Shown piece by piece: positions 50,552-62,954 of a DNA stretch of 64,000 nt (positions are counted from its first letter, which is position 1; every line of letters begins with the position of its first letter). The translations under genes were made by a program, and so were the position numbers. The stretch is from NCBI GenBank assembly GCA_958295665.1, contig OY282559.1:131295241-131359240 (forward strand), in the 5' to 3' direction. Source of the stretch: Tipula vernalis. Taxonomy: Eukaryota > Arthropoda > Insecta > Diptera > Tipulidae. Below the pieces are notes generated by a model. That model saw only the letters and a program-made list of their open reading frames with translations. It searched no databases and was not told the DNA's origin.

Positions 50552-53500
50552 ATGGATAGAACTTTGAGAGCGCGAGATCGGACCGTTAATCAAATTAAAG
50601 CAATTAAAACCTTCAGTGAGACGATTAATAATAATACCACGCTAGAAGCATTACAGACACGTGAAGAACAGATCGAAAAACTGTACAAAAGGTTCAGTGA
50701 ATACGAGTTAGAGTTACTAGCAGTTGAAAATTATAATCCCATCACTGAACAGATAGATGAAATATACTTAAATACTACAGCGGTTCTGAAAGCTGCAATA
50801 AATTCAAAATCTCAGAGAAAAATGGTCGAAGTTCAAGATTTGAATGCAACGCTTGGGCAGTTTATTGGTCAACAGCAAACTTTTCTGCAGGGAATGAACC
50901 AATCCCACAGTGTGCGATTACCAAAGATCAATATAGAGCCATTTGCTGGCGACTATAAATTATGGCCATCATTCCACGACCTGTATGTGACATCGGTTCA
51001 CGACAATACTACTTTGAGCCCAGTGCATAAGTTACAGATTTTAAATGGACTGTTACGGGGTGATGCAGCGGCTCTAATAAGGCATATAAAGGTTACGGAT
51101 CATAATTACGAAGAAGCTTGGGAGAAATTGGTGGCTAGATACAACAAGCCAAAGTCATTAGTGTTCTCGCTTATTCAATTGTTCTTAGATCAAAAGATTT
51201 GCAGTCAAACCAATCATCGGGAGTTAAGAAAACTATGTGACATTTCGGATGAAGTTATTCGGGGATTACGGGCATTAGGAGATCAAGCTGAATTACGGGA
51301 TCCTTGGCTACTACACATACTGGTCAATAAAGTAGACGCAGAGACCAGACAGTTATGGGCGAAATAGTCAGTCGAAGAGGCGTTTCCCACATTACAGAAT
51401 TTTTTGAAATTTCTCAGTACAAGATGTGATGCCTTGGAATCGTGCATGGCAGGGACAAAATCTACAAGTCAAAAATATGTTAAATCTTACCATACCACCC
51501 AACCAACCAAGTTTAATTGTGTCGCATGTAACCAGGATCATTTCATTTATAAATGTCCGTTGTTTAAAAGCATGAACACCGAAAATCGAACCAAATTAAT
51601 AGAAAATTCCAACAGTTGTACTAATTGCTTACGTCAAAATCACACACAGCCACAATGTTTTTCACGTTCTCTATGTTTAATATGCAAAAAGCGTCATCAT
51701 TCGTTACTGCATAAAGAGCTACCATCAACAAGCCTACATACAACAATCGAACAGCACGACAACATCAACACTATTATTGCACCATTAGCTTCAACACCAA
51801 CAGCTCAACATTCCCATCAATCATCAAGCAAAGAAAACCTACAATCAACATTGTCATCACAAATATCCACTAACAATATACACACAACATCCTTGCACGA
51901 CTATCAAACACCTCTCAACACGTTGTTGCCAACCGCCTTGATTTATGTGCAATCAAGCAATGGACAACAACTGCCAGTACGGGCGTTATTGGATTCCGGA
52001 TCACAATCCACATTTATTTCGGAATCATGCATTCAACGTTTAGGCCTAAAGCGAAAATTTTCACAGATTTCCATATACGGCCTAGCTGTCAGCTCAGCAG
52101 GTAAAACGAGAGGTAAAACAACGATAACAATACAATCACGTGTAATTCCACATTACACAAAAACGATGACAGCACTTATAATAGAGAAAATATCGTCAAG
52201 TCTTCCAGCAACTAAGATTAACGTGCCTGAGAACAACTTAATATGGCAACTGGAGCTGGCAGATCCATATTTTAACAAGCCTAATTCCGTGGATCTTTTA
52301 ATTGGAGCTGAACACTTTTTAGAGATATTGTCCGAACAAAAAATGAATATACCAAATCTACCTGTATTACACTCATCGAAATTTGGTTGGATTATAGCGG
52401 GAAAATTAGCAGAAGGCAAAAATGAGCGCAGCTACGTACAGAATTATAGTATAAATACCGATTCCATAGTTACAAACGAAAGTTTGATGGAATTATTAAC
52501 AAAATTCTGGAAGGTGGAAGAACCTTTAGCTAATTCCAGTTCACCAGAATCAGATGATCCATGCGAAGTTTTATACTAGAATACTACCACCAGAGCGCTA
52601 AATGGAAGGTTCATTGTAAGGCTCCCATTTAAATCGTCACCACCGGAATTAGGAGAATCATTAGCTAATGCAACTGCCAGGATGAGGGCTATTGAAAAAA
52701 GATTTATGAGATCTGCCGACTATCAGAAAGATTACCAATCCTTCATAGAGGAATATATTAAACTGGGTCAAATGGTACAAGTACCTTGGTCGGACGTACC
52801 ACCGGAAAATCACAAAAAATATTTTATGCCACATCACGCTATTTATAAGGAGAGCACAACTACAAAACTACGTGTGGTATTCGATGCGTCGTGCAAAACA
52901 ACCAACACAATATCGTTAAATGATTGCCATCACGTTGGACCTAAACTTTAGCCCGACTTGACTACAACGCTCTTAAAGTTTCGTCAACATATAATTGCCA
53001 TCAATGCGGACATTGAGAAGATGTACAGGCAAATACTAGTTGACCCGTCCGATACCAATTACCAGTTTGTCTTATGGCGCAATAACCCTCAACAAGAACT
53101 CAATCCGTACAAATGCTTGACCGTGACGTATGGAACCGCATGTGCGCCATTCCTAGCCATTCGTTCACTGGAAGAGTTAGCCAGAAAGTCGGAAATAGAA
53201 TATCCAGAAGCAGCCAGAGCAATTCGGAATCATTTCTATATGGATGATCTATTAACTGGAAGTGCTACAGTGGAAGGAGCTATAACGTTAAAAAACCAAA
53301 TAACACAAATTCTAAATACTTGTGGTTTTAAATTACGCAAGTGGAAGTCTAATTCGCCGATTTTCTTGCAGTCATTAGCAGTGGATAACCAAGTAGAGAT
53401 TGCGAAATTAATCGAGGACGACACGAGTACCAAGACACTTGGAATTATGTGGTATCCGCAACCTGACACCTTTACGTTCAAAATAAACAGCCTGAGTGAA

Positions 53501-55816
53501 AACGTAATTTGGACAAAACGTAAAATGTTGTCCGAAAGTTCAAGACTCTATGATCCGTTGGGCTGGTTATCCCCGATTATCATTAATTTCAAATTATTAT
53601 TGCAGAAACTGTGGCTAACCAAAACTGATTGGGATGAAGAAGCACCTAAACATATATTATGTTTATGGATCAAAATTTATTATAATTTACCCCATTTGCA
53701 ACAAATTCAGATTCCTAGGTGTCTTATGAAATCCGCAGAACCAACCTCAATTCAGTTGCATGCTTTCTGTGATGCTTCCGAGGTCGCCTACGGCTGTGTA
53801 GTGTATCTCCGATCCAGCAATAATCACGGAGATATAACCTGTCGCATCGTATGCTCAAAAAGTAAGGTAGCACCACTAAAGAAGATAAGCTTACCAAGAT
53901 TGGAACTCTGCGGTGCTGTACTGTTGGCAGATTTAATAACAAATTGCAAATTAATATTCAATATCGACAACACAAATATCTATGCATACACAGATTCGAT
54001 GGTGGTATTACATTGGTTGTCGGACATTCCAGCTAGATGGAAAACTTTCGTTGCAAACCGCACTAGCTCTATTCTGGACCAAATTCCAAGAGAACAGTGG
54101 AACTTCGTCACGTCAAAACAAAATCCAGCGGATTATATCTCCAGAGGTGTAGACCCCCAACTAATTAGTAATTTATCCAATTGGTGGCACGGTCCTAGTT
54201 GGTTACAGCTAAATAAATCCCAGTGGCCTAATTGTAAAAGTAAGCCCCCCGCAGACGAGGTTGATACTGAAGAACGTACCAAAGGAGTGTTCGTGCTAAT
54301 GGAAGTTGCACATAATCAAATCATTGATCAACTGTTAACCAAACATTCATCTTGGTTCAAAATAAAAAAAATCATGGGTTATATACTGCGTTTCTGCCAA
54401 TTGCCGAAATCTAAAGACGGAGAAAAGAATAAAGGGAGCTTAAGTTACCAGGAATACCTCGCTGCCGAGTGTTATATTGTTCGTACAATCCAAGCCACGA
54501 ATTTTAGTCGAGAGATAAGCCAATTGAAGAAGAATGTAACATTGGAATCAAATAGTCCATTAATAGCGCTAGATCCATTTATTGACCAACAAGGTATCCT
54601 TCGAGTAGGTGGAAGATTGCAAAATTCCAAATTAAGCTACGCTGTTCAACACCCCATCATTTTGCCGAAAAATCATATAGCAAACGAGCTAATCATCAAA
54701 GAAGTACATATTTGCAATCTACACGCAGGCAATACACTAATGATGAGTATATTACGACAAAAATTTTGGATAATCGGCGCAAGATACATCATTAAAAGAC
54801 ACATCAAATCCTGTGTCACCTGTATTCGATATCGAAGCACCCAAGGACAACAAAAAATGGCTGACTTACCAGCAGAAAGGTGTAACAAAACCAGACCGTT
54901 CATAAATACTGGTGTTGATTACTTGGGTCCTATTTATATCAAAACGACTCAACATCGAAATGCAACACTAACTAAGGCATACGTTGCTGTGTTTGTTTGT
55001 CTGGCTGTAAAGGCTGTGCATCTAGAGTTGGTAAGCAATCTTACCACTGATGCTTTCCTAGCTGCATTAAAGAGATTTGTGTCCCGTCGCGGACTCCCCA
55101 ATCAAATCTTGTGCGACAACGGGTCCAATTTCATTGGAGCCAATAACGAGTTGAAAAGATTAAAACAAGAAATTTTAAACCAACAAAACAATCCATTAAT
55201 TCTTAATTTTGTCTTGCAGAAAGGAATTAATTTCAAATTCAACCCCGCCAGCGCGCCCCATTTCGGTGGTTTATGGGAGGCGGCAGTAAAATCCGTGAAG
55301 CACCATTTCAAGCGGGTTACGAAGGAGTCAAAACTTAAGTTTGTGGAGACAACCACTTTACTTACCCAAATCGAGAGTGTACTCAATTCCAGACCATTAT
55401 GTCCTCTGAATGATGACCCCACAAACCTAGAAATACTTACGCCTGGGCATTTTTTAATTGGAGAAGCGTTGCTTGCTGTTCCAGAACCAATATACGAAGA
55501 CATACCAGTGTATAAATTGTCAAGATGGCAAAATATTCAGCGGCGGATCCAGTCATTCTGGAAATCATGGTCAAGGGACTACCTACATACCTTACAAGAA
55601 CGAAGTAAATGGAAAAGGGGCAACTGTCCAATCAATATTGATGACATCGTATTGGTCAAAGAAGACAATCTACCACCCAATCAGTTCTTACTCGGGCGAA
55701 TAATTCAAACGCACCCAGGTAGTGATGGCATAGTACGAGTGGCTACGATAAAAACCGCGATTAACACTATTAAACGTCCTGTGGCCAAACTTATATTGTT
55801 TCCAAAAAAAAAATAA
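50552..55816 (+). pseudogene. BEL/Pao gag-pol polyprotein with three in-frame amber codons
   Basis: One frame of about 1750 codons, start ATG 50552. Gag has a DUF1759-type region (50880-51200). Zinc knuckles follow (CVACNQDHFIYKC, NSCTNCLRQNH, CLICKKRHH; 51510-51720). The A17-type protease shows LLDSGSQSTFIS (51988). RT has YMDDLLTG (53236). RNase H starts FCDASEVAYG (53764). Integrase has a zinc region near 54720-54830 and catalytic blocks GVDYLG (54913), CDNGSNF (55110) and GLWEAAVKS (55270). A typical C-terminal domain ends at 55816. TAG occurs at 51365-51367, 52577-52579 and 52949-52951, each where Gln (CAG) is plausible. No frameshift was found. Otherwise it appears full length. Confidence 0.93.
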
Positions 55817-55920
55817 ATTATAACACGAAAACATAAGAATCAGAATTGTAAAGGCAATTGCAATGTTTATTATTGTCGGTCATCGAAAACTTAAGAAAAT
55901 CTGTCCATTTATTTTCTTAA

Positions 55921-55932
55921 CGCGGGGGAAAA
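55921..55932 (+). other. Polypurine tract of BEL-B
   Basis: CGCGGGGGAAAA directly before the 3' LTR. Confidence 0.75.
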
Positions 55933-56568
55933 TGTTTGGAGTATCTAAAATTAAAAATTAAATTATTAAAATTAAACTCAAAATCTCATGATAATAAAAT
56001 TGCAAATGCTTACCCGTAATTATTTAGCTATTGGAAAAATATTGTAACCAGTATGAATACGTAGAGGCAACAGTTTTATTAGAATTCATGCCAACAAATC
56101 TAAAATTATTAAATTTAATTACAAATTATTCTGTCAATTGTCAAATTATAATTGTAACCAAAACCAGTTAATGTAATAACAAGTTTACACCGTGCTAACA
56201 AATTATGTTAATTAATCGTAATTTACCACTGTCAGAGTTGTTTGCTATTGTAATGTAGATGTCAGTAATAAAAAAATTAATTTATGGTACTCGTTATAAT
56301 CGTTACGCAGTGGTGGCAACTATTTAACATTTAAGAAACCAAATTGTAAAAAATAAAATTGTAAAAATAAAATTGTCATTATAAAAAAGAATTTAGACAA
56401 GAAAACAAGTGTTTAATAATCCTTTGTGCCAAGGGTATTTTATTAAATAAAAATTCGGTGTTTTAAAGTTGTGGATCGACAATTAAAATTAAAATAAATA
56501 GAACGCCATACAAATTCTATTTAAGTGGAAATATACAAAATATTTTACCATTGGAATATCAACAAACA
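55933..56568 (+). repeat. 3' LTR of BEL-B
   Basis: 636 bp, one base shorter than the 5' copy in an A run. Confidence 0.92.
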
Positions 56569-56969
56569 GTTATTTCTCTAGTTTTTCATTCAAGCGGTTA
56601 CGTATTTTATTTGTTCGAGCTAGAATTAAATAACTCAAATTTTTTGTTCGAATTATTTAATTCCTGTTTGGAATTATTTAATTCCTGTCACGTGCAATTG
56701 TTGTTGTAAATTTCTCAACAAAATACAGCTAATGTTAATATTTTTTATAAATAGGTAATAAAACGTGATAGAATTAAAACTAATTAACTATTGTTAATAT
56801 TTTAAAAACATTTTTTAAGTTTTATGTTAAAACATTCATTTGCGAATAATTTTCGACATTCTATTTATTTGAGTACGGTTTATACAACTTGTGTCTCATT
56901 GGAGGCAGAGGAGTATATAAAAATGAGCGAGATGGTCTTATTAAAATCTGCTACAATTTCATATTGCTT
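56569..56969 (+). repeat. 401-bp direct repeat right of BEL-B (includes truncated MITE copy 3)
   Basis: Begins exactly at the end of the 3' LTR, inside the MITE, and ends CATATTGCTT before unique sequence GATTTGG. Confidence 0.92.
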
Positions 56970-57504
56970 GATTTGGTATTAAAATTTTCTGATGCTATGT
57001 CCAGGTACTTTATATCAGTGGGCCAAATCAAGCAAAAATGCACGAAACAATTGCAATCGTACAATTGCACAAGATCGTTATGCCATGCGGCCAACATAAT
57101 ATAATGCCCGTATTTCTGTGAAATAATTTACATTATCCGAAATACTTTTGAGCAGAAGCGGGCGAATTTCTGTCAATATACACAAAAATTGCGGCGGGTT
57201 TAGTAAACAGCAATTGCACTCTTAAAAATATTTTTTGATTTATTTGCTAAAACTAACCACAGATGGCATTGCGATAAATTCTAGCGTGAATATATACCTA
57301 CCTACTATAAAAATTATTATCTGGTAAAGCATAATTAACTAATCAAATCATTAATCAATGATTTTATGTGCATATTTCTATTAAAGGAATCTTATTTTTG
57401 AATTGAAAAATGATAAAAATGGAATTGAACACGAATGTGCCTAACAGTGGTGAAATTAGTTTAATCAATGTGACTGATTATTCATGTTGGTTTGTTGAAC
57501 ATAT
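56970..57504. other. Non-coding interval
   Basis: No gene recognised. The last four bases (ATAT) are the target duplication of the solo LTR. Confidence 0.4.
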
Positions 57505-57999
57505 TGTGACGGTGACACCTAGTGTGTAATAGAATAAGTATAACTAATAGCTCAATGTTTACTGTACTAAATGGAATTTTCCATGATAAAAATTGTTACG
57601 TAATGTTTCTACGCTATTCCAACTGGAAAAGTCGTGAACTTTCGAGAAGCTTGGTTTGTGTATATAAAAAGGCGAAAAAGATCGAATTGGATTATTCGTA
57701 TTTGGAACGCGATAGAGTAAACTTGTAAGATTAGTAGTAATATTTGGTAAGCGATAGTATAAAGATTAAAACGAATTAAAAAGTGATTTAAAATGTGTTA
57801 CAGTGCGATAAATAAAGTAAAAGTGATCAGTAAAATTTAAGAATAATTTATATAAAGTGATTTTGTAAATTTTTATTGATAAACTGTGTTGTAATAAATT
57901 TTGTGAAATAAATAAATTCGTTGGTGATAAATTAAATTGAATTGGTTTTATTCACAATCCAGTGATACGAACCTTGAGTAACAAGGCAAAAACGTAACA
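57505..57999 (+). repeat. Solo LTR, 495 bp
   Basis: Begins TGTGACGGTGACACC and ends GCAAAAACGTAACA, flanked by ATAT on both sides (57501-57504, 58000-58003). AATAAA motifs lie at 57890-57920. TGT...ACA ends and a 4-bp duplication fit a Ty3/gypsy LTR left by LTR-LTR recombination. No internal part is near. Confidence 0.75.
57661..57672 (+). promoter_or_regulatory. TATA box of the solo LTR
   Basis: TATATAAAAAGG about 157 bp into the LTR, well placed for U3/R transcription. Confidence 0.5.
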
Positions 58000-58003
58000 A
58001 TAT

Positions 58004-58782
58004 GCAATATTCATTATGATAATTTAATTAATTAATAATTATAAATTTTGTTATTTTATTTTGATTAAATGATGATTGATTATTTTAATTTTCGTTAAAA
58101 TCTATTGAAAATTTTTAGAGTGGTTTGAGTATGTGAGTGGTACTAAGTAGTGTTTCTTAATTCTTTTAGATGGCATCACTTTTAATATTTTTTACATTTA
58201 TTACAATTTTTACCGTATTTTACAATTTTTTACGTAATGTATGTAAAAAATTATTTTTTACGCGTAATTGCACAACACTGCATCAAACTATCATTTTTAA
58301 TTCAATTGTTTAGCGAAAACTTGATATAAAAAATATTTGGCTCTACCAATTTATACGGAGCGCTATCCGGAGCCACTTTTCATATGACGGCTCTCGGTAG
58401 CAGCTATCCGGAGCGAATAAAAAAAACACTACATATTTGTACGTATCTAGTAATTAAGCTAGTTTATGTTAGATGTCGCCAATCGCATTATTTTAATGAT
58501 AATAGCAAGCCAGCAAATTTGCCAGTAAAATAAAATAAAATAAAATATATTTGAGGTCTAAGCGAGTTATCGAACAAAATTACGTATATAGACATTAATA
58601 AAGGGAAAAATAAAATAAATTATAACGTATTACGATAAAGAGTTTTATTTTAACCCAAAAATAAAATATTAGAGGGATACAATAAGGCACTGGAGATAAC
58701 ATCAAGTGCCAAAATACGGGATCATCAACAATCGTATTTTGGTAATAAGTGTCCCAAGCAGGAATGTATCAGTACAGAAACA
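58004..58782 (+). other. Non-coding, probably containing the 5' LTR of BEL-C
   Basis: The LTR must end at AAACA 58782, just before the PBS. A start at TGTTAGATGTCG (58468) is possible, giving 315 bp, but the matching 3' LTR is outside the window. A short direct repeat, GCTATCCGGAGC, occurs at about 58363 and 58409. Confidence 0.4.
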
Positions 58783-58783
58783 T

Positions 58784-58801
58784 TGGCGCCGAAACAGGGA
58801 C
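58784..58801 (+). other. Primer-binding site of BEL-C, tRNA-Lys-like
   Basis: TGGCGCCGAAACAGGGAC, one mismatch from the complement of a tRNA-Lys 3' end as I recall it. Confidence 0.6.
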
Positions 58802-58915
58802 ATACATATACTGGTTATTCTGGGGAGAATTTGGATTATCAGCAGAATAACCACAATAGTCCACATCTATAAATTAAACGAGATACGAGATCAGAGAATC
58901 GTAGAGCTGCTGGAA

Positions 58916-61900
58916 ATGGACAGCTTGAAAAGGCAAAGATCCACTGCGAAGGGATCAATGACCAAATTACTCAAGTATGTAAGAAGCAACATGGAGAGCA
59001 TTAGCTTGGATGAGATGTATGTATGTGAAACAAGAACAAGCACAGAAGGTTTTAAGTGAATTCCAAAATATTGAAAGGGAGATGTTCGATTTAGACCACG
59101 AAGTGGAATCGGACTTATCGAGTTTCGAGGACAACTATGACGCAGTTTTCGCAGCTCTAAACTATGAAATTCGCAACCGCAGCATTGCTACACAAAACCT
59201 GGAGAATAATAAGAATACCACGCATCAACAAAACGTTGATGTCCGTCTGCCGAAGATTACTATTCCTAGATTTAATGGCGACTATATGGAATGACAATCA
59301 TTCTTCGATATTTATAGTTCTACGATTCACGAGCGATATAATTTGACGGCTGCACAGAAGTTTCAGTACCTCAACGGTGCATTAGGAAGAGAAGCAGCAT
59401 CGCTCATTCGAGATTCTGCAATCACTGATACTAACTATAATGAAGCATTCCAAAGGTTAATACAGCGATATGACCGAAAGCGTTACACAGTCAAAGCTGT
59501 CATTAAAAACTATATGGACCAACCCAGCATAATCCAAGCAAATGCCGATAACATCAGGAAAATAACTGATGCTCTAGATGAATCGATTAGAGGGCTTAAA
59601 GCGCTAGGTCCAAACGCCGAAAAACGAGATCATTGGCTGATTTATATAGCTTCAAATAAATTAGACAACGAAACCAAATCTCTCTGGGCCCAGGCGCCAG
59701 CGGAGAAAGACTTTTGTACAATCGATGAATTGTTTACATTCCTGGGAAAACGCATAGACATGGTCGAATCCATAAAGGGCTATACGAAGAAGATCACGCC
59801 GAGTCGACCAGTTGAACGAGCATATCCAGTTGAAACATCGTTGTAATACCAATGCCCAATATGTAAGAAAGATGGGCACAGAATATACAAATGCGATAGC
59901 TACAAGGACATGTCACCGACTGACAAGTCAGATGCAATACGAAAAAACCGCAGGTGTTTCAATTGTCTAAATGGATGGCACAGAGTGCAAGAGTGCAGAT
60001 CCAAAGATAGATGCCGATACTGCCACAGAAGACATCATACATCATTGCATGGATCAACAGATGAATCAAGGGGTTCTAAAGTTTTTGAACAAGCAAATTC
60101 AAGGGTTCATAAAGCTGATATAGCAACCAATAAGGAAGTGACAGAAAAGGGAGACACCGAAATTGAAACGTATACCGTGAGCCCAGTAACATCACAAGAA
60201 ATACTTCCGACTGCATTGATCAAAATCAAAGACGGCAACGGCTGTTGGCAAACATACCGGGCACTTTTTGATTCGGCATTACAGGCATCCTTTATATCCG
60301 AGGTCTGCATGCGAGATTTAAATCTCAAACGAAAAAGTGCACGGGTTCTTATGAAGGGACTTGGTGAAGCTGGCATGGGTAAAACCAGAGGGTCCGTAGA
60401 GCTGACGATTGCGTCTGTGGATCATAAACCTGCATTAAAAACACAAGCATTCATCATTCCAAAGATGTCTTGTGTATCGAATGAATTCAATTTATCAGTA
60501 GCGGATTTTCAAATCCTGAATCAGTTGCAGCTTGCTGATCCAACTTTAAACAAACAAGGCCAAATCGACGTGCTTTTAGGATTGGACATATTTTCTGAAG
60601 CATTGGAATCAAAGAGTATTAAGTTAGCAAATGGATTGACTGCGGTGCGAACAATTTTTGGATGGATAGTGGCCGGGAGAATTGCCGACAAGGAGCAAGG
60701 TACGGATGTAACTAAAAATTTCAATGTGCTTTTAGATATCGACAAATCTCTACGCAAATTCTGGGAAGTAGAAGAGCTTCCAAAACATATAAGAGAAACA
60801 GCGGAAGAACAGCAGTGCGAAGAATTATTTCGAACAATTACAAAAATCGGTAGAGATAAGAAATTTATAGTAAAGCTACCATTCAAGCAATCCGGCAATG
60901 TGATCGGAACGTCATACAACGTTGCTTTAAACCGTTTAAAGTCAATGGAGAGGAGTTCGGAAAACTGTATAGAGCATTTATGGCGGAGTATGAGACGCTT
61001 GGACACATGGAACAAGTGCAAGGCCATAATAAATTATCTATATACTACTTGCCGCATCATGGAGTTTTAAAGGCCAGCAGTACAACAACAAAATTGCGAG
61101 TAGTCTTTGACGCATCCACAAAATCGTCTACCGGGCTTTCGCTAAATGATGATTTAATGGTAGGTCCCACGGTACAGCCATAGCTCCTCAATATACTGCT
61201 AAGGTTTCGACAACACGAGTTCGTCTTTTGTGGAGATATTGAAAAAATGTATAGGCAGGTGTGGGTAGACAGCAATGATCGAGAACGCCAAAATATCTTA
61301 TGGCGCCCGAGTTCACATCAGCAGTAAATCACATATCAATTGAAGACGCTTACGTATGGCACTGCCTCAGCAGCATTTCTGGCTGACCCGCTGTTTGAAA
61401 GATGTTGGTATCCGAGTGCAATCCCGTCAGCCAGAGGCAGCACGATCTATATTAGAGGACATGTACGTAGACGATATAATGACCGGAGCCGAGTCCATAC
61501 CACAGACCAGAAATTTATTGGAGCAGGTAACACACGCACTAGGCAGTCATGGTTTTAAGCTAAGAAAATTTTTTACCAACAATCAGAAGTTGCGGTCGTT
61601 CATACAAACCACCACGGAGAGCGCTATTAAAGAAATCGGAGAGCATGCAGAAACGCCAAAGGTGCTTGGTCTTCAATGGGATCCTTATAATGACGCATTT
61701 AAATTCACGGTCCAATTACCTGAACGATGCAAACATACCAAGCGAACACTGTTGTCTGATACCAGCCGAACTTTCGACCCGCTTGGTTGGTTGTCTCCGA
61801 CAATAATTCAAATTAAGATTTTATTCCAAAATATGTGGATGCAGAATACTCGTATAAGCTGGGATGACGAGTTTCCTTTAAGCATACTGCAATCATGGTT

Positions 61901-62115
61901 GGAACTTAGAAGTCAAATATGCGAAACAACCAGCATAAGAATTCCAAGATGGTTGCACTCCAAAAACAAAGTGAGTTTATTTGGATTTAGTGACGCAAGC
62001 GAGAAAGCGTATGCCGCAGTGGTATCTGCCTTAGTGGACACAAACGAGGGTCTACAGGCCCACATAATCACCTCGAAATCCCGTGTAGCTCCAGTGGAAC
62101 AATTAAGTCTGCCGA
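58916..62115 (+). pseudogene. BEL/Pao gag-pol, first part (BEL-C)
   Basis: Start ATG 58916 (MDSLKRQRS). A 4-bp duplication (TATG) at about 59017-59024 shifts the frame, which then continues as VKQEQAQKVL. The gag DUF1759-type region runs from 59230 to 59600. TGA at 59292 follows GDYME, where Trp is expected; TAA lies at 59844. Zinc knuckles are at 59850-60050 (CPICKKDGH, CFNCLNGWH, CRYCHRRHH). The protease reads FDSALQASFIS, with DSA where BEL-B has DSG. A frameshift near 60955, stops at 61183 and 61326 and a further shift near 61385 break RT, whose YVDDIMTG core lies near 61467. RNase H starts GFSDASEKAY near 61987 and is cut by the insertion at 62116. Clearly related to BEL-B but a different lineage, and more decayed. 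Confidence 0.88.
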
Positions 62116-62954
62116 GGGAGCGCCCCAAAATCTTGCATTACAAAATCTTGCAAATCCAAAATCTTGCAAATCCAAAATCTTGCAAATCCAAAATCTTGCT
62201 TTACAAAATCTTGCAGTTTTAATTATTTATTTCAACATAATCTTGCTTTTCCTAAAAGTTTATAAATTCTCAATTATAAATTTAAATACACACTTAAGTG
62301 ATTTTCGAGTATTTATTTATTTTAATTTCATCAATTAAAAACACATACATGGCTATTAAAAATAAAATAAAATTATAAATTAATAGGCATTAAAAATAAA
62401 GAAACATAACATAAAATAAATTATATGGCAATTTAAAAAAGTATCATGTTGTGCGCGATTCTCTTGAAAAAATCAGTCTTACAGATTTTTTCCCTTTTTT
62501 TAAGAATCCGTTTAATTTTTTTATTTTTAATTATTGTTTTTCTTTTCTTTGGAAGGCGTTCTCCGGATTTCACTTTTTCGATTTGAGCTTTTCTCCTCTC
62601 GATGTAGCTTTTGACCCACTTTTGTTTTTATATATGTTTATGAGGTGGAAAATGCAACTTTGATTAGATTAAATTATATTCATATCATAACACAGTGTAG
62701 TTTTAAATCTTGCATATAAGAATTTCCCGTACATTTATAGAATCGCGCGCGCGATTCTATAAATGTACGGGAAATTCTTATATGCAAGATTTTTGGTGTA
62801 AGATTATGTAATGCAAGATTTTGTAATGCAAGATTTTGTAATGCAAGATTTTGTACTTGCATGATTTTGTAATGCAAGATTTTATAATGCAAGATTTTGT
62901 AATGTAAGATTTTGTATTGCAAGATTATGTATTGCAAGATTATGGGGCTAACCC
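62116..62954. mobile_element. Fold-back (FB/Mutator-like) element, 839 bp, with 9-bp target duplication
   Basis: Inserted in the BEL-C RNase H. GTCTGCCGA flanks it on both sides (62107-62115, 62955-62963). Both ends start GGG and read GCCCCA then AATCTTGCA inward. The arms are made of tandem 15-16-bp units like AAAATCTTGCATTAC: about six on the left (62125-62220), about ten inverted on the right (62800-62944). The middle has no convincing gene. Tandem subrepeats in inverted ends plus a 9-bp duplication are the hallmarks of Drosophila FB elements; 9-bp duplications are also typical of Mutator-like elements. It would need a transposase in trans. Confidence 0.85.
62705..62792. repeat. Perfect 88-bp palindrome
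   Basis: Two 44-bp arms with no spacer, centred between 62748 and 62749 on a CG-alternating core (GCGCGCGC). I checked the central pairs base by base and the arms by reading both strands. The outer parts contain the AATCTTGCA motif of the surrounding fold-back arms. Confidence 0.93.

Larger units (their letters stand above)
49503..56568 (+). mobile_element. BEL/Pao LTR retrotransposon, near full length (BEL-B)
   Basis: LTRs of 637 and 636 bp begin TGTTTGGAG and end CAACAAACA. They surround a tRNA-Phe-type PBS, a 390-bp leader, one long gag-pol frame and a PPT. The LTRs differ by one base in an A run. The usual 5-bp target duplication is absent; instead the element is flanked by 401-bp direct repeats. 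Three TAG codons interrupt an otherwise complete polyprotein. Confidence 0.93.
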
